DNA of 43,245 bases from Geodermatophilus sp. DF01-2 (GTDB taxonomy: Bacteria > Actinomycetota > Actinomycetes > Mycobacteriales > Geodermatophilaceae), in NCBI RefSeq assembly GCF_004571065.1, contig NZ_SPQN01000025.1, positions 1 through 43,245 of the forward strand. The letters are read 5' to 3'. Positions 8,078 to 17,070 of this stretch are shown here, piece after piece (position 1 is the first letter of the stretch; the number at the start of each line of letters is the position of its first letter). The notes under the pieces are model-generated. The model saw nothing but the letters and a program-made list of their open reading frames with translations. It searched no databases and was not told the origin of the DNA. The translations under genes were made by a program, and so were the position numbers.

Positions 8078-10600
8078 TCATAGCCGCGGATCGACCGGTT
8101 CGGACTCCAGGGCCAGGACGGCGAACACGCACTCGTGCACCCGCCACAGCGGCTCGCCCCGGGCCAGCCGCTCCAATCCCTCCACGCCGAGTGCGTACTC
8201 CCGGAGGGCGAGTCCGCGCTTGCGGCCGAGGGAGCGCTCCCGCAGCCGCTCGAGGTGCTGCGGCTCGGTGTAGTCCGGGCCGTAGATCAGCCGCAGGTAC
8301 TCGCGTCCGCGGACCTTCAGGCCGGGCTGCACCACACCGCGCCGTCCGCGGGTCAGGTTGGCCGCGGGCTTGACGACCATGCCCTCGCCGCCGGCGGCGG
8401 TCATCTCCTCCCACCACGCCGTCGCCGCAGCCTCGCTCGTCGGGTCGGTGACGTCGACGGTGAGCGAGCGGGTGCCGCGGACGAGTTCGGGGTCGGCCTC
8501 GGCCAGGCGGTCGGCGACGGCCAGATGCCAGGCGTGCGGCCGGTCGGCGTAGGTGACGCCGGCCGAGGCGAGCAGCTGGAAGGGCGCGAAGGACACGCCG
8601 CTGAGCCCGTCGGTGGGCCAGCAGTAGCGCCGGTACACCTGCGTGAACGCCTCGGCGTCGGCGACGCGCCGCCGCTGGCGATCGAGCACGTCCGCCACCT
8701 CGAGGCCCCGCGCGGCCGCCTGCTCGAGGGCCGCCACGGCGACCGGCAGCGCCGTCCGCGCGGCGGCCCCGACCGCGGCGTACTGGCTGCGGACCAGGTC
8801 GCCGGCCTTGACCGACCAGGGCAACAGCTCGGCGTCGAGCAGCAGCCGGTCGGTGTCGAGCTCCTCGAACAGCCCGGCCTCCTCCGCGGCGGCGCCGAGG
8901 CGGCCCAGGAACGCGGCGGTGAGCTCGGGACCGAAGAAGGAGCGACCGGTGCGGGTGTGCAGCGCCCCGCTGCCGTCCCGGCGCACGAGGGCGACGGCCC
9001 GGGAGCCCATGTGCTTCTCCTGGCAGACGACCTCGGCCACGCCCTCGCCCCGGAAGTAGGCGAACGCCTCGGCCGGGTGCTCGAGCAACCCCGGCCGGGT
9101 CGAGGTGGCCGAGGGGCTCATCGTCGGCGGGAGGTAGAGCAGCTGCTCCGGCGCCACCGCGAAGCGGCTCATCACCTCGATCGCCGCCGCGGCGTTCTCC
9201 TCCCGCACGGTCACCCGGCCGGCGAGCCGGGTCTCGACGACCCGCTTGCCGAGCACGTCGGCGACGTCGAGGACGTCGTCGCGCCGCCGCGGCTCGGCCG
9301 GCGGGGCGGCCTGCCCTTCGGGGAGGAACGGGCGGGCCGGCTCGTAGTAGGTCTGCTCGGCCGCGACGCTGACCAGTTCGCGTTCGGGGTAGCGCAGCGC
9401 GGTGAGCCGGCCGCCGAACACGCAGCCGGTGTCGAGGCACAGGGTGTTGTTGATCCACTCCGGCGTGGGCACGGGGGTGTGCCCGTAGAGCACCATCGCC
9501 CGTCCCCGGTACTCGGTCGCCCACGGGTAGCGCACCGGCAGGCCGAACTCGTCGGTCTCCCCGGTCGTCTCGCCGTAGAGCGCGAAGTCCCGCACCCGGG
9601 CGCTGGAGCGGCCCTGCAGCGACTCCTTGAGCCCGGCGTGCGCGACGACCAGCGCCCCGCCGTCGAGCACGTAGTGGCTGACCAGGCCGTAGCAGAACTC
9701 CTCGACCTGGCGCCGGAAGTCGTCGTCCTCCGCCTCGAGCTGGGCCAGCGTGCGCTCCAGGCCGTGGGTGATCTGCACGTTCCGCCCGCGCAGGGCGCGC
9801 ACCAGCTTGTTCTCGTGGTTGCCCGGCACGCACAAGGCGTGGCCGGCGGCGACCATGCCCATGACCAGGCGCAGCACGCCCGGTGAGTCCGGCCCGCGGT
9901 CGACGAGGTCGCCGACGAAGATCGCCCGGCGTCCGGCCGGGTGCTCGGCGTCCACGGCGCGGCCGTGCTCGTCCCGGCGCAGGTCGTGGCCGAGCTCGCC
10001 CAGCAGCTCCTCGAGCTCGGCGCGGCAGCCGTGCACGTCGCCGATGACGTCGAACGGCCCGGTGTCCTCGCGCCGATCGTTGTACTGCTTCTCGTAGGTG
10101 ATGACCGCTCGCTCGATCTCCTCGGTGCCGTTCAGCACGTGCACCTTGCGGAAGCCCTCGCGGCCCAGGCCGCGCCGCAGGTCGGCACGTTGCCGCCGGA
10201 TCACCCCGGCCGAGATGTCCCGGTCCGGCCGGGCGACGTTGCGGGCCAGGCACTCGCTCTCCGGCACGTCGAGGACGATCGCCACGGGCAGCACGTCGTG
10301 CTCGCGCGCCAGCCGCACCAGGGAGGCCCGGTCTTCAGCCTTGACGTTGGTGGCGTCCACGACCGTGAGGCGGCCACCGCGGAGCCGAACTCCGGCGATG
10401 TGGTGCAGCAGGTCGAACCCGGCCGGCGTGGCCGACTGGTCGTTCTCGTCGTCGGCCACCAGGCCGCGGCAGAAGTCGCTGGAGAGCACCTGGCTGGGGA
10501 GGAAGTGCCGGCGCGCGAAAGTGCTCTTGCCCGAGCCGCTCACCCCGATCAGCACGACCAGGGCGAGGTCGGGGACGACGACGGTGCGCGCCCCGGTCAC
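8078..10600 (-). CDS. pnkP: Polynucleotide kinase-phosphatase-ligase of the bacterial RNA repair system (Pnkp)
   Basis: End-healing and end-sealing enzyme of the bacterial Pnkp/Hen1 RNA repair pathway. The 840-residue protein shows all three modules in order: 5'-polynucleotide kinase with P-loop GVSGSGKST (residues 19-27); calcineurin-type 2',3'-phosphatase with FDVIGDVHGC (about residue 182), GDLVDRGPDS and a GNHEN motif; and a C-terminal nucleotidyltransferase (adenylyltransferase/ligase) with the lysine motif QEKHMGSRAV. Clostridium thermocellum Pnkp is of similar size. GTG start overlaps the hen1 stop by 4 bp, so the two are co-translated. Seals tRNA or other RNAs cut by ribotoxins, with Hen1 methylating the repaired 3' side. 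Confidence 0.95.
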   Translation of the reverse strand: MTGARTVVVPDLALVVLIGVSGSGKSTFARRHFLPSQVLSSDFCRGLVADDENDQSATPAGFDLLHHIAGVRLRGGRLTVVDATNVKAEDRASLVRLAREHDVLPVAIVLDVPESECLARNVARPDRDISAGVIRRQRADLRRGLGREGFRKVHVLNGTEEIERAVITYEKQYNDRREDTGPFDVIGDVHGCRAELEELLGELGHDLRRDEHGRAVDAEHPAGRRAIFVGDLVDRGPDSPGVLRLVMGMVAAGHALCVPGNHENKLVRALRGRNVQITHGLERTLAQLEAEDDDFRRQVEEFCYGLVSHYVLDGGALVVAHAGLKESLQGRSSARVRDFALYGETTGETDEFGLPVRYPWATEYRGRAMVLYGHTPVPTPEWINNTLCLDTGCVFGGRLTALRYPERELVSVAAEQTYYEPARPFLPEGQAAPPAEPRRRDDVLDVADVLGKRVVETRLAGRVTVREENAAAAIEVMSRFAVAPEQLLYLPPTMSPSATSTRPGLLEHPAEAFAYFRGEGVAEVVCQEKHMGSRAVALVRRDGSGALHTRTGRSFFGPELTAAFLGRLGAAAEEAGLFEELDTDRLLLDAELLPWSVKAGDLVRSQYAAVGAAARTALPVAVAALEQAAARGLEVADVLDRQRRRVADAEAFTQVYRRYCWPTDGLSGVSFAPFQLLASAGVTYADRPHAWHLAVADRLAEADPELVRGTRSLTVDVTDPTSEAAATAWWEEMTAAGGEGMVVKPAANLTRGRRGVVQPGLKVRGREYLRLIYGPDYTEPQHLERLRERSLGRKRGLALREYALGVEGLERLARGEPLWRVHECVFAVLALESEPVDPRL

Positions 10601-12057
10601 GCCGCCACCTCCGTCGTCGTACTGCGGGCGAAGACGGCCATCTGCGTGGGCGCACCGACGTCCGGGTCCTCGTCACCGACGCCCAGCAGCCGCACCGCGT
10701 AGCCGTGCCGGTCGCCGACGGCGGCCGCCCAGTCGGCGAACTGCTGCCGGGTCCACTCGAACCGGTGGTCCCGGTGCCGGAAGGTGCCGGCCGGCAGCTC
10801 CTCGAAGCGGGCGTTGTACTCGACGTTGGGCGTGGTGACGACGACGGTGGCCGGGGTGGCGGCGGCGAAGACGGCGTGCTCGAGCGCCGGGAGCCGGTCG
10901 AGGTCGAGGTGCTCGATCACCTCCATCAGCACGGCCGCGTCGTAGCCCTGCAGCCGCGCGTCGGTGTAGGTCAGGCCGCTCTGCAGCAGCGTGATCCGTG
11001 CCCGCTGCCGCTCCGGCAGCCGGTCGAGCCGCAGCCGCCGGGCGGCCACCTCCAGCGCCCGGGCGCTGACGTCGACGCCGAGAATCTCCGTGAACGCCGG
11101 GTCGGCCAGCAGCGCGGGCAGCAGCGCGCCGGCTCCGCAGCCGAGGTCGATGACCCGCTGGGCGCCGGCCGAGCGCAGGGCGGCCAGCACTGCCCCGTGC
11201 CGCTGCAGCACCAGGGGCACCGGCCGGTCGGCCGCGTCCTCGCCGTCCGCGGTCTGCGGGCCGCCGGCGGCCGCGAGCGGCGGCGCGGTCGCGTCGTCCA
11301 ACGCCTCGGGATCGGCGTCGTCGACCTCGGCGAGCCGCTCGATCGCTCGGCGGGTCAGCGCCGTCCGGTGGCCGAGGTACCGGCGGGTGATCAGGTCGCG
11401 CTCCGGGTGGGTGGCCAGCCAGCCGCTGCCCGCGCGCAGGAGCTTCTCGATCTCGTCGTTGCCGATCCAGTAGTGCTTGGCGTCGTCGAGCACCGGCAGC
11501 GCGACGTAGAGGTGGTTGAGCGCCTCCACGAGCCGCAGCTCGCCGCTCAACCGCAGGTCCACGTACCGGGAGTCGCCCCATTCCGGGAGCGTCCCATCCA
11601 GCGGTACCGCCGTCGCCTCGACCCGCCAGCCCAGCGGCGCGAAGAACCGGTGCGCCATCTCCGCCCCGCCGCGGCACGACAGGGCGGGGATGCGCACCTC
11701 CAGCGGGAGGTCGACGTCGACCAGCTCCGGCCGCTCCTTGCTCGCCCCGCGGCGGGCGCTGGAGAACGCCTTGCCCAGCGCCACGGCCAGCAGGCTCGAC
11801 GCCGCGTACGGCCGGTCGTTGACGTACTGGGCGAGAGCCGCGCCCTCCCCACCGCCGGCGCGAGCAGTCCGCACCAGGCCGATCGGATCCACCTCGAGCA
11901 GCAGGGCCGCGGTGCAGCGGTGCTCGTCCGCCTCCGGGTAGAACACGTGCGCCGTGCCGGTCGAGACCTCCACCTGCTGCGCCCGGGCGGGGTTCTTGTG
12001 CAGCAGGAAACCGAGGTCGGTGGCGGGGACGTGGGTGGTGGACAGGGTGACGAGCAC
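10597..12057 (-). CDS. hen1: 3'-terminal RNA ribose 2'-O-methyltransferase Hen1
   Basis: Bacterial Hen1, a SAM-dependent, metal-requiring enzyme that 2'-O-methylates the 3'-terminal ribose at a break before sealing, protecting repaired RNA from a second cut. The 486-residue protein has the bacteria-specific N-terminal domain (LSTTHVPATDLGFLLHKNP...YVNDRPYAASS...) that binds and activates the Pnkp ligase, and a C-terminal methyltransferase with SAM loop VIDLGCGAGALL, metal-site motif EVIEHLD, TTPNVEYN and RHRDHRFEWTR. GTG start chosen because the family N-terminus (MLVTLSTT) begins there. Overlaps pnkP by 4 bp. Confidence 0.95.
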   Translation of the reverse strand: MLVTLSTTHVPATDLGFLLHKNPARAQQVEVSTGTAHVFYPEADEHRCTAALLLEVDPIGLVRTARAGGGEGAALAQYVNDRPYAASSLLAVALGKAFSSARRGASKERPELVDVDLPLEVRIPALSCRGGAEMAHRFFAPLGWRVEATAVPLDGTLPEWGDSRYVDLRLSGELRLVEALNHLYVALPVLDDAKHYWIGNDEIEKLLRAGSGWLATHPERDLITRRYLGHRTALTRRAIERLAEVDDADPEALDDATAPPLAAAGGPQTADGEDAADRPVPLVLQRHGAVLAALRSAGAQRVIDLGCGAGALLPALLADPAFTEILGVDVSARALEVAARRLRLDRLPERQRARITLLQSGLTYTDARLQGYDAAVLMEVIEHLDLDRLPALEHAVFAAATPATVVVTTPNVEYNARFEELPAGTFRHRDHRFEWTRQQFADWAAAVGDRHGYAVRLLGVGDEDPDVGAPTQMAVFARSTTTEVAA

Positions 12058-12122
12058 GCTGCAGTGTCACCGGTCGACGCCGCGTGGTCGAACGCTTTCG
12101 GCGCCTGTCGGGTCGGACGGCC

Positions 12123-12752
12123 TCAGGCGGCCGGGTCACCGCGTCGCAGGTCGCCGCTCGGGTCGCTGCCGGGCATCGGGACGCCGGCGATCCACCGGGC
12201 GAACCCGTCGGGGTCGCGCCGCTCGAGCTCGTCGAGCGTCTGCTGACGGCGGACGACGATCGCCTCGCGGGTGCGGGCGTCGAGCCGGCCGTTCAGCGCC
12301 GTCGTCGTCCGGACCCACTCTCGGCCGAGGTCGCCGGTGGACAGCGAGGACACCGGCGGCAGCGGGAACGACGGCGGACGGAACTCGGCGACCGCGGGCG
12401 GTGCCGGAGCCCGGTGGGTGCGGACCAGCCAGACCCCGGTCCAGCCGGCCGCGGCGGCCCCGGCCACCAGCAGGGTGAGCACCGTCCCGCCGAGGACGGC
12501 GGTGCCGGACAGCACCAGCAGCACCGCGACCGTCGCCGCCCCCGCCTTCCAGGCCGCCTCGACGATGGCGTGCCGCTCCGGCCGGGACTCCCGGACCACT
12601 CCCCCGGCCAGACAGGCGGAGACGACCGCGGCCAGCCCCACCGCGACCAGGCCGGGCGGTCGCAGGGCCAGGCCGCCGACGACGGCCAGTCCGGCGCCGA
12701 CGACGACACCGAGCCCGAGCAGGCAACGGGCGAGCGGACCGCGGGTGGACAC
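12123..12752 (-). CDS. Hypothetical membrane protein
   Basis: A 209-residue protein of unknown function. Two hydrophobic hairpins (about residues 8-48 and 68-105) give roughly four TM helices, followed by a cytoplasmic tail with a Pro-rich linker and a charged helix (LNGRLDARTREAIVVRRQQT...LDELERRDPDGFARWIAG). The tail motif of the form RRQxxLDELERRDPxGFARW is often seen at the end of small actinobacterial membrane proteins. GTG start is supported by GGAGG 7 bp upstream; the longer upstream reading is low-complexity. Divergent from the universal stress protein gene. Confidence 0.75.
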   Translation of the reverse strand: MSTRGPLARCLLGLGVVVGAGLAVVGGLALRPPGLVAVGLAAVVSACLAGGVVRESRPERHAIVEAAWKAGAATVAVLLVLSGTAVLGGTVLTLLVAGAAAAGWTGVWLVRTHRAPAPPAVAEFRPPSFPLPPVSSLSTGDLGREWVRTTTALNGRLDARTREAIVVRRQQTLDELERRDPDGFARWIAGVPMPGSDPSGDLRRGDPAA

Positions 12753-12942
12753 GGGGCACCCTCCAGGGCGGGGCCGGACACGGCAGGCCGGGCCGTCACC
12801 GGCGAGCGGCAGCCCGGGCTCCGGTCGTACCCAGCCCGCAGGTGTCTTGCACCCTCCGTGGCGATGCGGGTCTTCCCTGCGGCCGCCCGAGCGAGGACCC
12901 TCGACAGGTGCCACGGGGGACGACCGTCATCCGGAGGTGCCC

Positions 12943-13851
12943 GTGCTCACGACGACCCCCACCCCCGCCGGGACGCTGCCCGCGCCCACCCCGGCGGACG
13001 ACGACCCGCAGGCGCCACCCGTGGTGGTCGGCGCCGACGGCAGCGACTGCGGGCTGCGGGCGGTCCGGTGGGCCGCCGAGGAGGCCGCGCGCCGCGGCGC
13101 CCCGCTGCTGATCGTGCACGCCATGCCCCACCTCGGCCGCCGGGGCGTGGCCGGTTCGGCCGCGACCGACCTGCCGCGGGCCCGCGGTGCGACCGCCCAG
13201 GCCTACACGGTCGCCCGGCACACGGCGCCGTCCGTGCCCACGTCCACCGAGGTGGCCCCCGGCGAGCCGGTGGGCGCGCTGCTGCGCGCGGCCGAGGACT
13301 CCCAGCTGGTCGTCCTGGGGATCAACACCACCGGCGCCGCCGACGAGATGGTGCTCGCCTCGGTCGCCCAGCGGGTCGCCGCGCGGTCACCCCGGCCGGT
13401 GGTCGTCGTCCCGCGGTCGCGGCCGGGCACCGCAGGCTCCCGCCCGCAGGTGGCGGTGCTCGGCCTCGGCGAGCGGGTGGACGACGAACCGGTCGCCACC
13501 TTCGCCGCCGAGCAGGCGCGGCGCATGGGCCGGCCGCTGCTGGTGCTGCACACGCAGGACGACGGCGCCGGTGACTGGGCCGCCGAGTCCCCCGCCTGGG
13601 CCGAGCGCTACCCCGACCTGCGGGTGACGCACGCCCCGGTGCCCGGGGTCACCGGGGGTCGGGTGCTGGCCGCGGCCTGCCCCACCCCGTTGATGGCGCT
13701 CAGCGCCGGGCACGGCGGGCTGCTGCACCGGCCGCTGGACGGCCTGCACCGCTGGCTGCTGCGGCACTGCACTTCGCCGATGGTCTTCGTGCCGCCGGTG
13801 CACCGGGTGACCGGGACCGAGCCGCGGGAGGAGATCATCGCCCTCGGCTGA
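12943..13851 (+). CDS. Universal stress protein family, tandem USP domains
   Basis: 302-residue cytoplasmic protein with two Usp folds. Domain 1 (about residues 25-165) starts VVVGADGSDCGLRAVRWAAE and ends LGINTTGAADEMVLASVAQR...RPVVVVP, keeping part of the ATP-binding GxxG...S pattern. Domain 2 (about 170-295) starts VAVLGLGERV and ends CTSPMVFVPP, with a degenerate nucleotide site. Tandem USPs in actinobacteria are typical stress or stationary-phase proteins. A 24-residue Pro/Thr-rich N-terminus precedes domain 1. GTG start with GGAGG at 12933-12937. Stop is followed at once by AAGAGGACC, a copy of the recurrent 3'-end element. Confidence 0.85.
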   Translation: MLTTTPTPAGTLPAPTPADDDPQAPPVVVGADGSDCGLRAVRWAAEEAARRGAPLLIVHAMPHLGRRGVAGSAATDLPRARGATAQAYTVARHTAPSVPTSTEVAPGEPVGALLRAAEDSQLVVLGINTTGAADEMVLASVAQRVAARSPRPVVVVPRSRPGTAGSRPQVAVLGLGERVDDEPVATFAAEQARRMGRPLLVLHTQDDGAGDWAAESPAWAERYPDLRVTHAPVPGVTGGRVLAAACPTPLMALSAGHGGLLHRPLDGLHRWLLRHCTSPMVFVPPVHRVTGTEPREEIIALG

Positions 13852-13922
13852 AAGAGGACCACCCGGGCCCCTGAAGGATGGCCGTTCCAGCACGTCACCA
13901 GCGCGCGGCAAGATCACCGCCC

Positions 13923-14685
13923 GTGGGTTCCTCCGTCGTCGACCTCGGCCCCCGGTTGGCGCTGGTGCTGGCCCTGCTCACCGTGCTCGCCGCGGCGGCG
14001 GGCCGGCTCTCCGGCCTGGGCCAGGACCGTCCGGTCGTCGTCGCGGCGCTGCGGGCGACGGTGCAGCTGGCCGCCGTGTCCGCCGTCCTGCTCGTGGTCG
14101 TCCGCTCGCTGGCGCTGTCGGCACTGTTCGTGCTGCTCGTGGTCGGCGTCGCCGCGGTCACCGCGGCGGGGGGGCCAGCGGGCCGGAGGTGCGCAGCCCG
14201 GGAGCGCCCGCCGGGTGGGGACCGCCGCCGTGCCCGTGCTCGCCGGCGCGGCCCCGGTGGTGACCCTCGTGCTGGTCAGCGGGACCGTGCCGCTGCGTGG
14301 GGAGGCGGTCATCCCGGTGGCCGGGATCCTGGTGGGCGGGGCGATGACCGCGACGTCCCTGGCCGGCCGCCGGCTGCGGGACGAGCTGTCCGCCCGGTGT
14401 GGCGAGGTGGAGGCCGCCCTCTCGCTGGGACTGCTGCCGCGGGACGCCGTCCTGGAGGTCGTGCGGCCGGCCGCGGCCACCGCGCTCGTGCCCCCGCTGG
14501 ACCAGACCCGCACCGTCGGACTGGTCACGCTGCCCGGCGCCTTCGTCGGGGTGCTGCTGGGCGGCGGCAGCCCGCTGGAGGCCGGTGCGGCCCAGCTGCT
14601 GGTGCTGGCCGGCCTGCTGGCCGCCGAGGTCACCGCGGTCTGGGTCGTCACCGAACTGGTCGCGCGAGGGCACCTGGTGCGGTGA
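13923..14685 (+). pseudogene. FetB/YbbM-type (UPF0014) ABC permease, frameshifted
   Basis: Two frames together make one UPF0014 membrane protein of about 253 residues, the normal family length. The N-terminal part (from GTG 13923) runs through LALVLALLTVLAAAAGRLSG and three TM helices to GVAAVTAAGG. Reading then passes at a G7 run (14168-14174) into the next frame, which gives QRAGGAQPGSARRVGTAAVP, PVAGILVGGAMTATSLAGRR and VTLPGAFVGVLLGGGSPLEA, the hallmark segments. Removing one G restores the full frame. E. coli FetB works with the ATPase FetA in iron/stress homeostasis; no ATPase gene is adjacent here. A genuine null allele, slippage regulation or a sequencing error are all possible. Confidence 0.82.
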
Positions 14686-15753
14686 TCACGGCCCGTCCCC
14701 CGAGGCCACGAGGGGCACCACCTCACCGGTCGCCCGGCCGTCCGGGTGCAGCCGCCAGCCCATCCGCTTGCGGGTGCGCAGGATCACCGACGCGTCGACG
14801 ATCTCGCCGGCCGGCATCGCCTTCTCCAGCCAGGTCTGGGTCCGGGTCAGGTCGGCCAGCGAGCTCGTCCACGCGGTCACCAGCAGGTTGGCCGGGCCGG
14901 TCAGCGACAGGCACAGCCGCACCCGGGGTTCGTGCCGCACCTGCGCGACGAGGGCGTCGACGGCGGTCCCCGGGACCCGGCACCACCACGTGACGCAGAC
15001 CGGCCACCGGGTGAGCACCTGGGCGACGTCGCACCGGAAGGTCAGGGACCGGGAGCGGACGAGGGCGGCCAGCTGCCGGCGAACCGTCGAGGTCGGCCGG
15101 CCCATCCGCGCGGCGAGGGCGGCAGCCCCGGCCCGCCCGTCGCGGGCGAGCTCCCGCACCAGGGGGGCGTAGACCGCCGAGGCGGCGTCCACCAGGGCCG
15201 CCGGCCGTTCCTCGGCGGCGGCCAGGGCCCGCACCCGGGTGCGTTGGGCGGCGTCCAGCGCGTCCAACCGCCATCGGCTGCCCTCGACGTGCACCCGCGA
15301 GGCGATGTGGGTCCGCGTGGAGACCACCCCGGGCAGGCGGGCGAGCTCGTCGAGGACGATCGACGACATCCGGGCGAACGACGGCGCGACCACGGTCAGC
15401 ACCAGGTCCCGGCCCCGGGCGGCGTGCTCGATCGTCGCGACGTGCGGCGTGGCCTCCAACCGCGAGCAGACGCCGTCGAGCGCCCCGGCCGCGCAGTCGA
15501 CCTCGACCAGGGCGGTCACCGCGCCCCCGGACAGGGCGGCCGCGGGATAGCTGGTGACCCAGGCCAGCCCCTCGCCCCGCAACCGCTCCCAGCGCCGGGC
15601 CAGCGTGGCCGCCGACGCACCCAGCACCGGCGCCAGCGCCGCCCAGCTCGCCCGCGGGTGGACTTGGAGGGCGTGGACGAGCGCGAGGTCGTCCTCGGAG
15701 AACTCGGGTGGCACGTTCCTGCCTCGATCCGGGGCACGAGTGAGCGGATCCAT
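14686..15753 (-). CDS. Lrp/AsnC family transcriptional regulator with two HTH-ligand modules
   Basis: A 355-residue protein containing two Lrp/AsnC units. Unit 1 has an AsnC-type HTH (FSEDDLALVHALQVHPRASW...LGASAATLARRWERL, about residues 17-65) followed by an RAM-like ligand domain. Unit 2 has a second HTH (YAPLVRELARDGRAGAAALA...RPTSTVRRQLAAL) and a second ligand domain ending before RMGWRLHPDG. Such double modules are common in actinobacteria and usually control the divergent amino-acid catabolic or transport genes, here the M20 hydrolase and MFS gene. ATG 15753 is preceded by AGGAT; GTG at 15714 is an alternative start. Its stop abuts the fetB-like stop. Confidence 0.85.
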   Translation of the reverse strand: MDPLTRAPDRGRNVPPEFSEDDLALVHALQVHPRASWAALAPVLGASAATLARRWERLRGEGLAWVTSYPAAALSGGAVTALVEVDCAAGALDGVCSRLEATPHVATIEHAARGRDLVLTVVAPSFARMSSIVLDELARLPGVVSTRTHIASRVHVEGSRWRLDALDAAQRTRVRALAAAEERPAALVDAASAVYAPLVRELARDGRAGAAALAARMGRPTSTVRRQLAALVRSRSLTFRCDVAQVLTRWPVCVTWWCRVPGTAVDALVAQVRHEPRVRLCLSLTGPANLLVTAWTSSLADLTRTQTWLEKAMPAGEIVDASVILRTRKRMGWRLHPDGRATGEVVPLVASGDGP

Positions 15754-15843
15754 CGATCCTAGGGGTGGAAGTCCCTCTCCTCGGAGACTCGCTGTCACCG
15801 CGCTCCCGTCCCGGGAGACGCCCGACGGAGGAGTACGACGCCC

Positions 15844-17070
15844 GTGGACCTCCTGGACGACGCCCGCAGCCTGCATCCCGACCTGGTGCGGCTGCGCCGC
15901 GCCCTGCACCGCGAGCCGGAGGTGGGTCTCGTCCTGCCCCGCACCCAGGAGCGGGTGCTCGAGGCCCTGGCCGGGTTGCCGCTCGAGATCTCGACCGGTG
16001 ACGCCGCCACCTCGGTGACCGCCGTGCTCCGGGGCGGCCGGCGCACCACCTCACCGACGACCGTGCTGCTGCGCGGAGACATGGACGCCCTCCCGGTGAC
16101 CGAGGAGCGCAGCGGCACGGACGCCGACGACCACCTCGCCACCAACGGGGCCATGCACGCGTGCGGGCACGACCTGCACACCGCTGCCCTGGTGGGCGCC
16201 GCCCGGCTGCTCAGCGGGCACCGTGACACGCTCACCGGCGACGTCGTCTTCATGTTCCAGCCCGGCGAGGAGGGGTGGGACGGCGCCGGGACGATGATCA
16301 CCGAAGGTGTCCTGGACGCCGCCGGGCGCCGCGCCGACCACGCCTACGCCCTGCACGTCTTCTCCAACCTGGTGCCCTCCGGCCTGGTCGCGAGCCGCCC
16401 GGGCACGTTGCTGTCGGCCTCGCACGGCCTCGAGGTCACGGTGCGCGGCGCCGGCGGGCACGGTTCGACCCCGCACACGGCCAAGGACCCCGTCGTGGCC
16501 GCCGCCGAGATGATCACCGCGCTGCAGACGATGGTCACCCGGACCTTCGACGTGTTCGACCCGGTCGTCGTCACCGTCGGGGTCGTGTCCGCCGGCACGG
16601 CCCGCAACGTCATCCCGGACACGGCCCGCTTCTCGGCCACCGTCCGCCGGTTCTCGGAGGCGAACGAGGCGCGGCTGGCCACGGCGATCCCCCGGGTGCT
16701 GGAAGGTGTCGCCGCCGCGCACGGCGTCGACGTCGACATCGCCTTCACCGGCGAGTACCCGTTGACCGTCAACGACGCCGCGGAGGTGGACTACGCCTCC
16801 GGCGTCGTCCGGGAGCTCCTCGGCGAGGAGCGCTACCTCGAGGCCCCGACCCCGGTGAACGGGTCGGAGGACTTCTCCCGGGTGCTCCAGGCCGTGCCGG
16901 GCGCCTTCCTGGGCCTGGGGGCCTGCCTACCCGGGCTCGACCCCGCCACGGCCCCGATGAACCACTCGCCACGGGCCCGCTTCGACGAGGCGGTGCTCCC
17001 CGATGCCGCCGCCATCTACGCAGGCCTCGCGGTCGGCCGGCTCGGCACGGACGCGGCGGTGCGGGCATGA
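15844..17070 (+). CDS. M20 family amidohydrolase (hippurate hydrolase/aminoacylase type)
   Basis: Zinc-dependent M20D peptidase-family amidohydrolase, 408 residues, predicted to release amino acids from N-acyl or aryl conjugates. Visible motifs: RRALHREPEVG at the start, LLRGDMDALPV (metal/catalytic Asp), NGAMHACGHDLHTAALVGAA (metal His), FQPGEEGWDGAGTMI (catalytic and metal Glu), the dimerisation domain with GGHGSTPH, and the C-terminal VNGSEDFS and MNHSPRARFDE. GTG start with GGAGGAG about 10 bp upstream. The stop overlaps the next gene's ATG by 4 bp, so hydrolase and transporter are coupled. The exact substrate cannot be read from sequence. Confidence 0.92.
   Translation: MDLLDDARSLHPDLVRLRRALHREPEVGLVLPRTQERVLEALAGLPLEISTGDAATSVTAVLRGGRRTTSPTTVLLRGDMDALPVTEERSGTDADDHLATNGAMHACGHDLHTAALVGAARLLSGHRDTLTGDVVFMFQPGEEGWDGAGTMITEGVLDAAGRRADHAYALHVFSNLVPSGLVASRPGTLLSASHGLEVTVRGAGGHGSTPHTAKDPVVAAAEMITALQTMVTRTFDVFDPVVVTVGVVSAGTARNVIPDTARFSATVRRFSEANEARLATAIPRVLEGVAAAHGVDVDIAFTGEYPLTVNDAAEVDYASGVVRELLGEERYLEAPTPVNGSEDFSRVLQAVPGAFLGLGACLPGLDPATAPMNHSPRARFDEAVLPDAAAIYAGLAVGRLGTDAAVRA

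Noticed and set aside
3544-8373. A 1609-codon open frame on the plus strand across nuoL, nuoM and nuoN
   Set aside because: Composition is Arg/Pro/Ala-rich with no domain; it is an out-of-frame reading of GC-rich genes that show clear family motifs in their own frames.
8135-9886. Plus-strand frame of 583 codons opposite pnkP
   Set aside because: Antisense shadow; pnkP on the minus strand has three complete catalytic modules.
12917-12930. GGGACGACCGTCAT before the universal stress protein gene, resembling half of a DosR/DevR box
   Set aside because: Only one half-site fits, and it lies 3 bp from the ribosome binding site, not upstream of a promoter.
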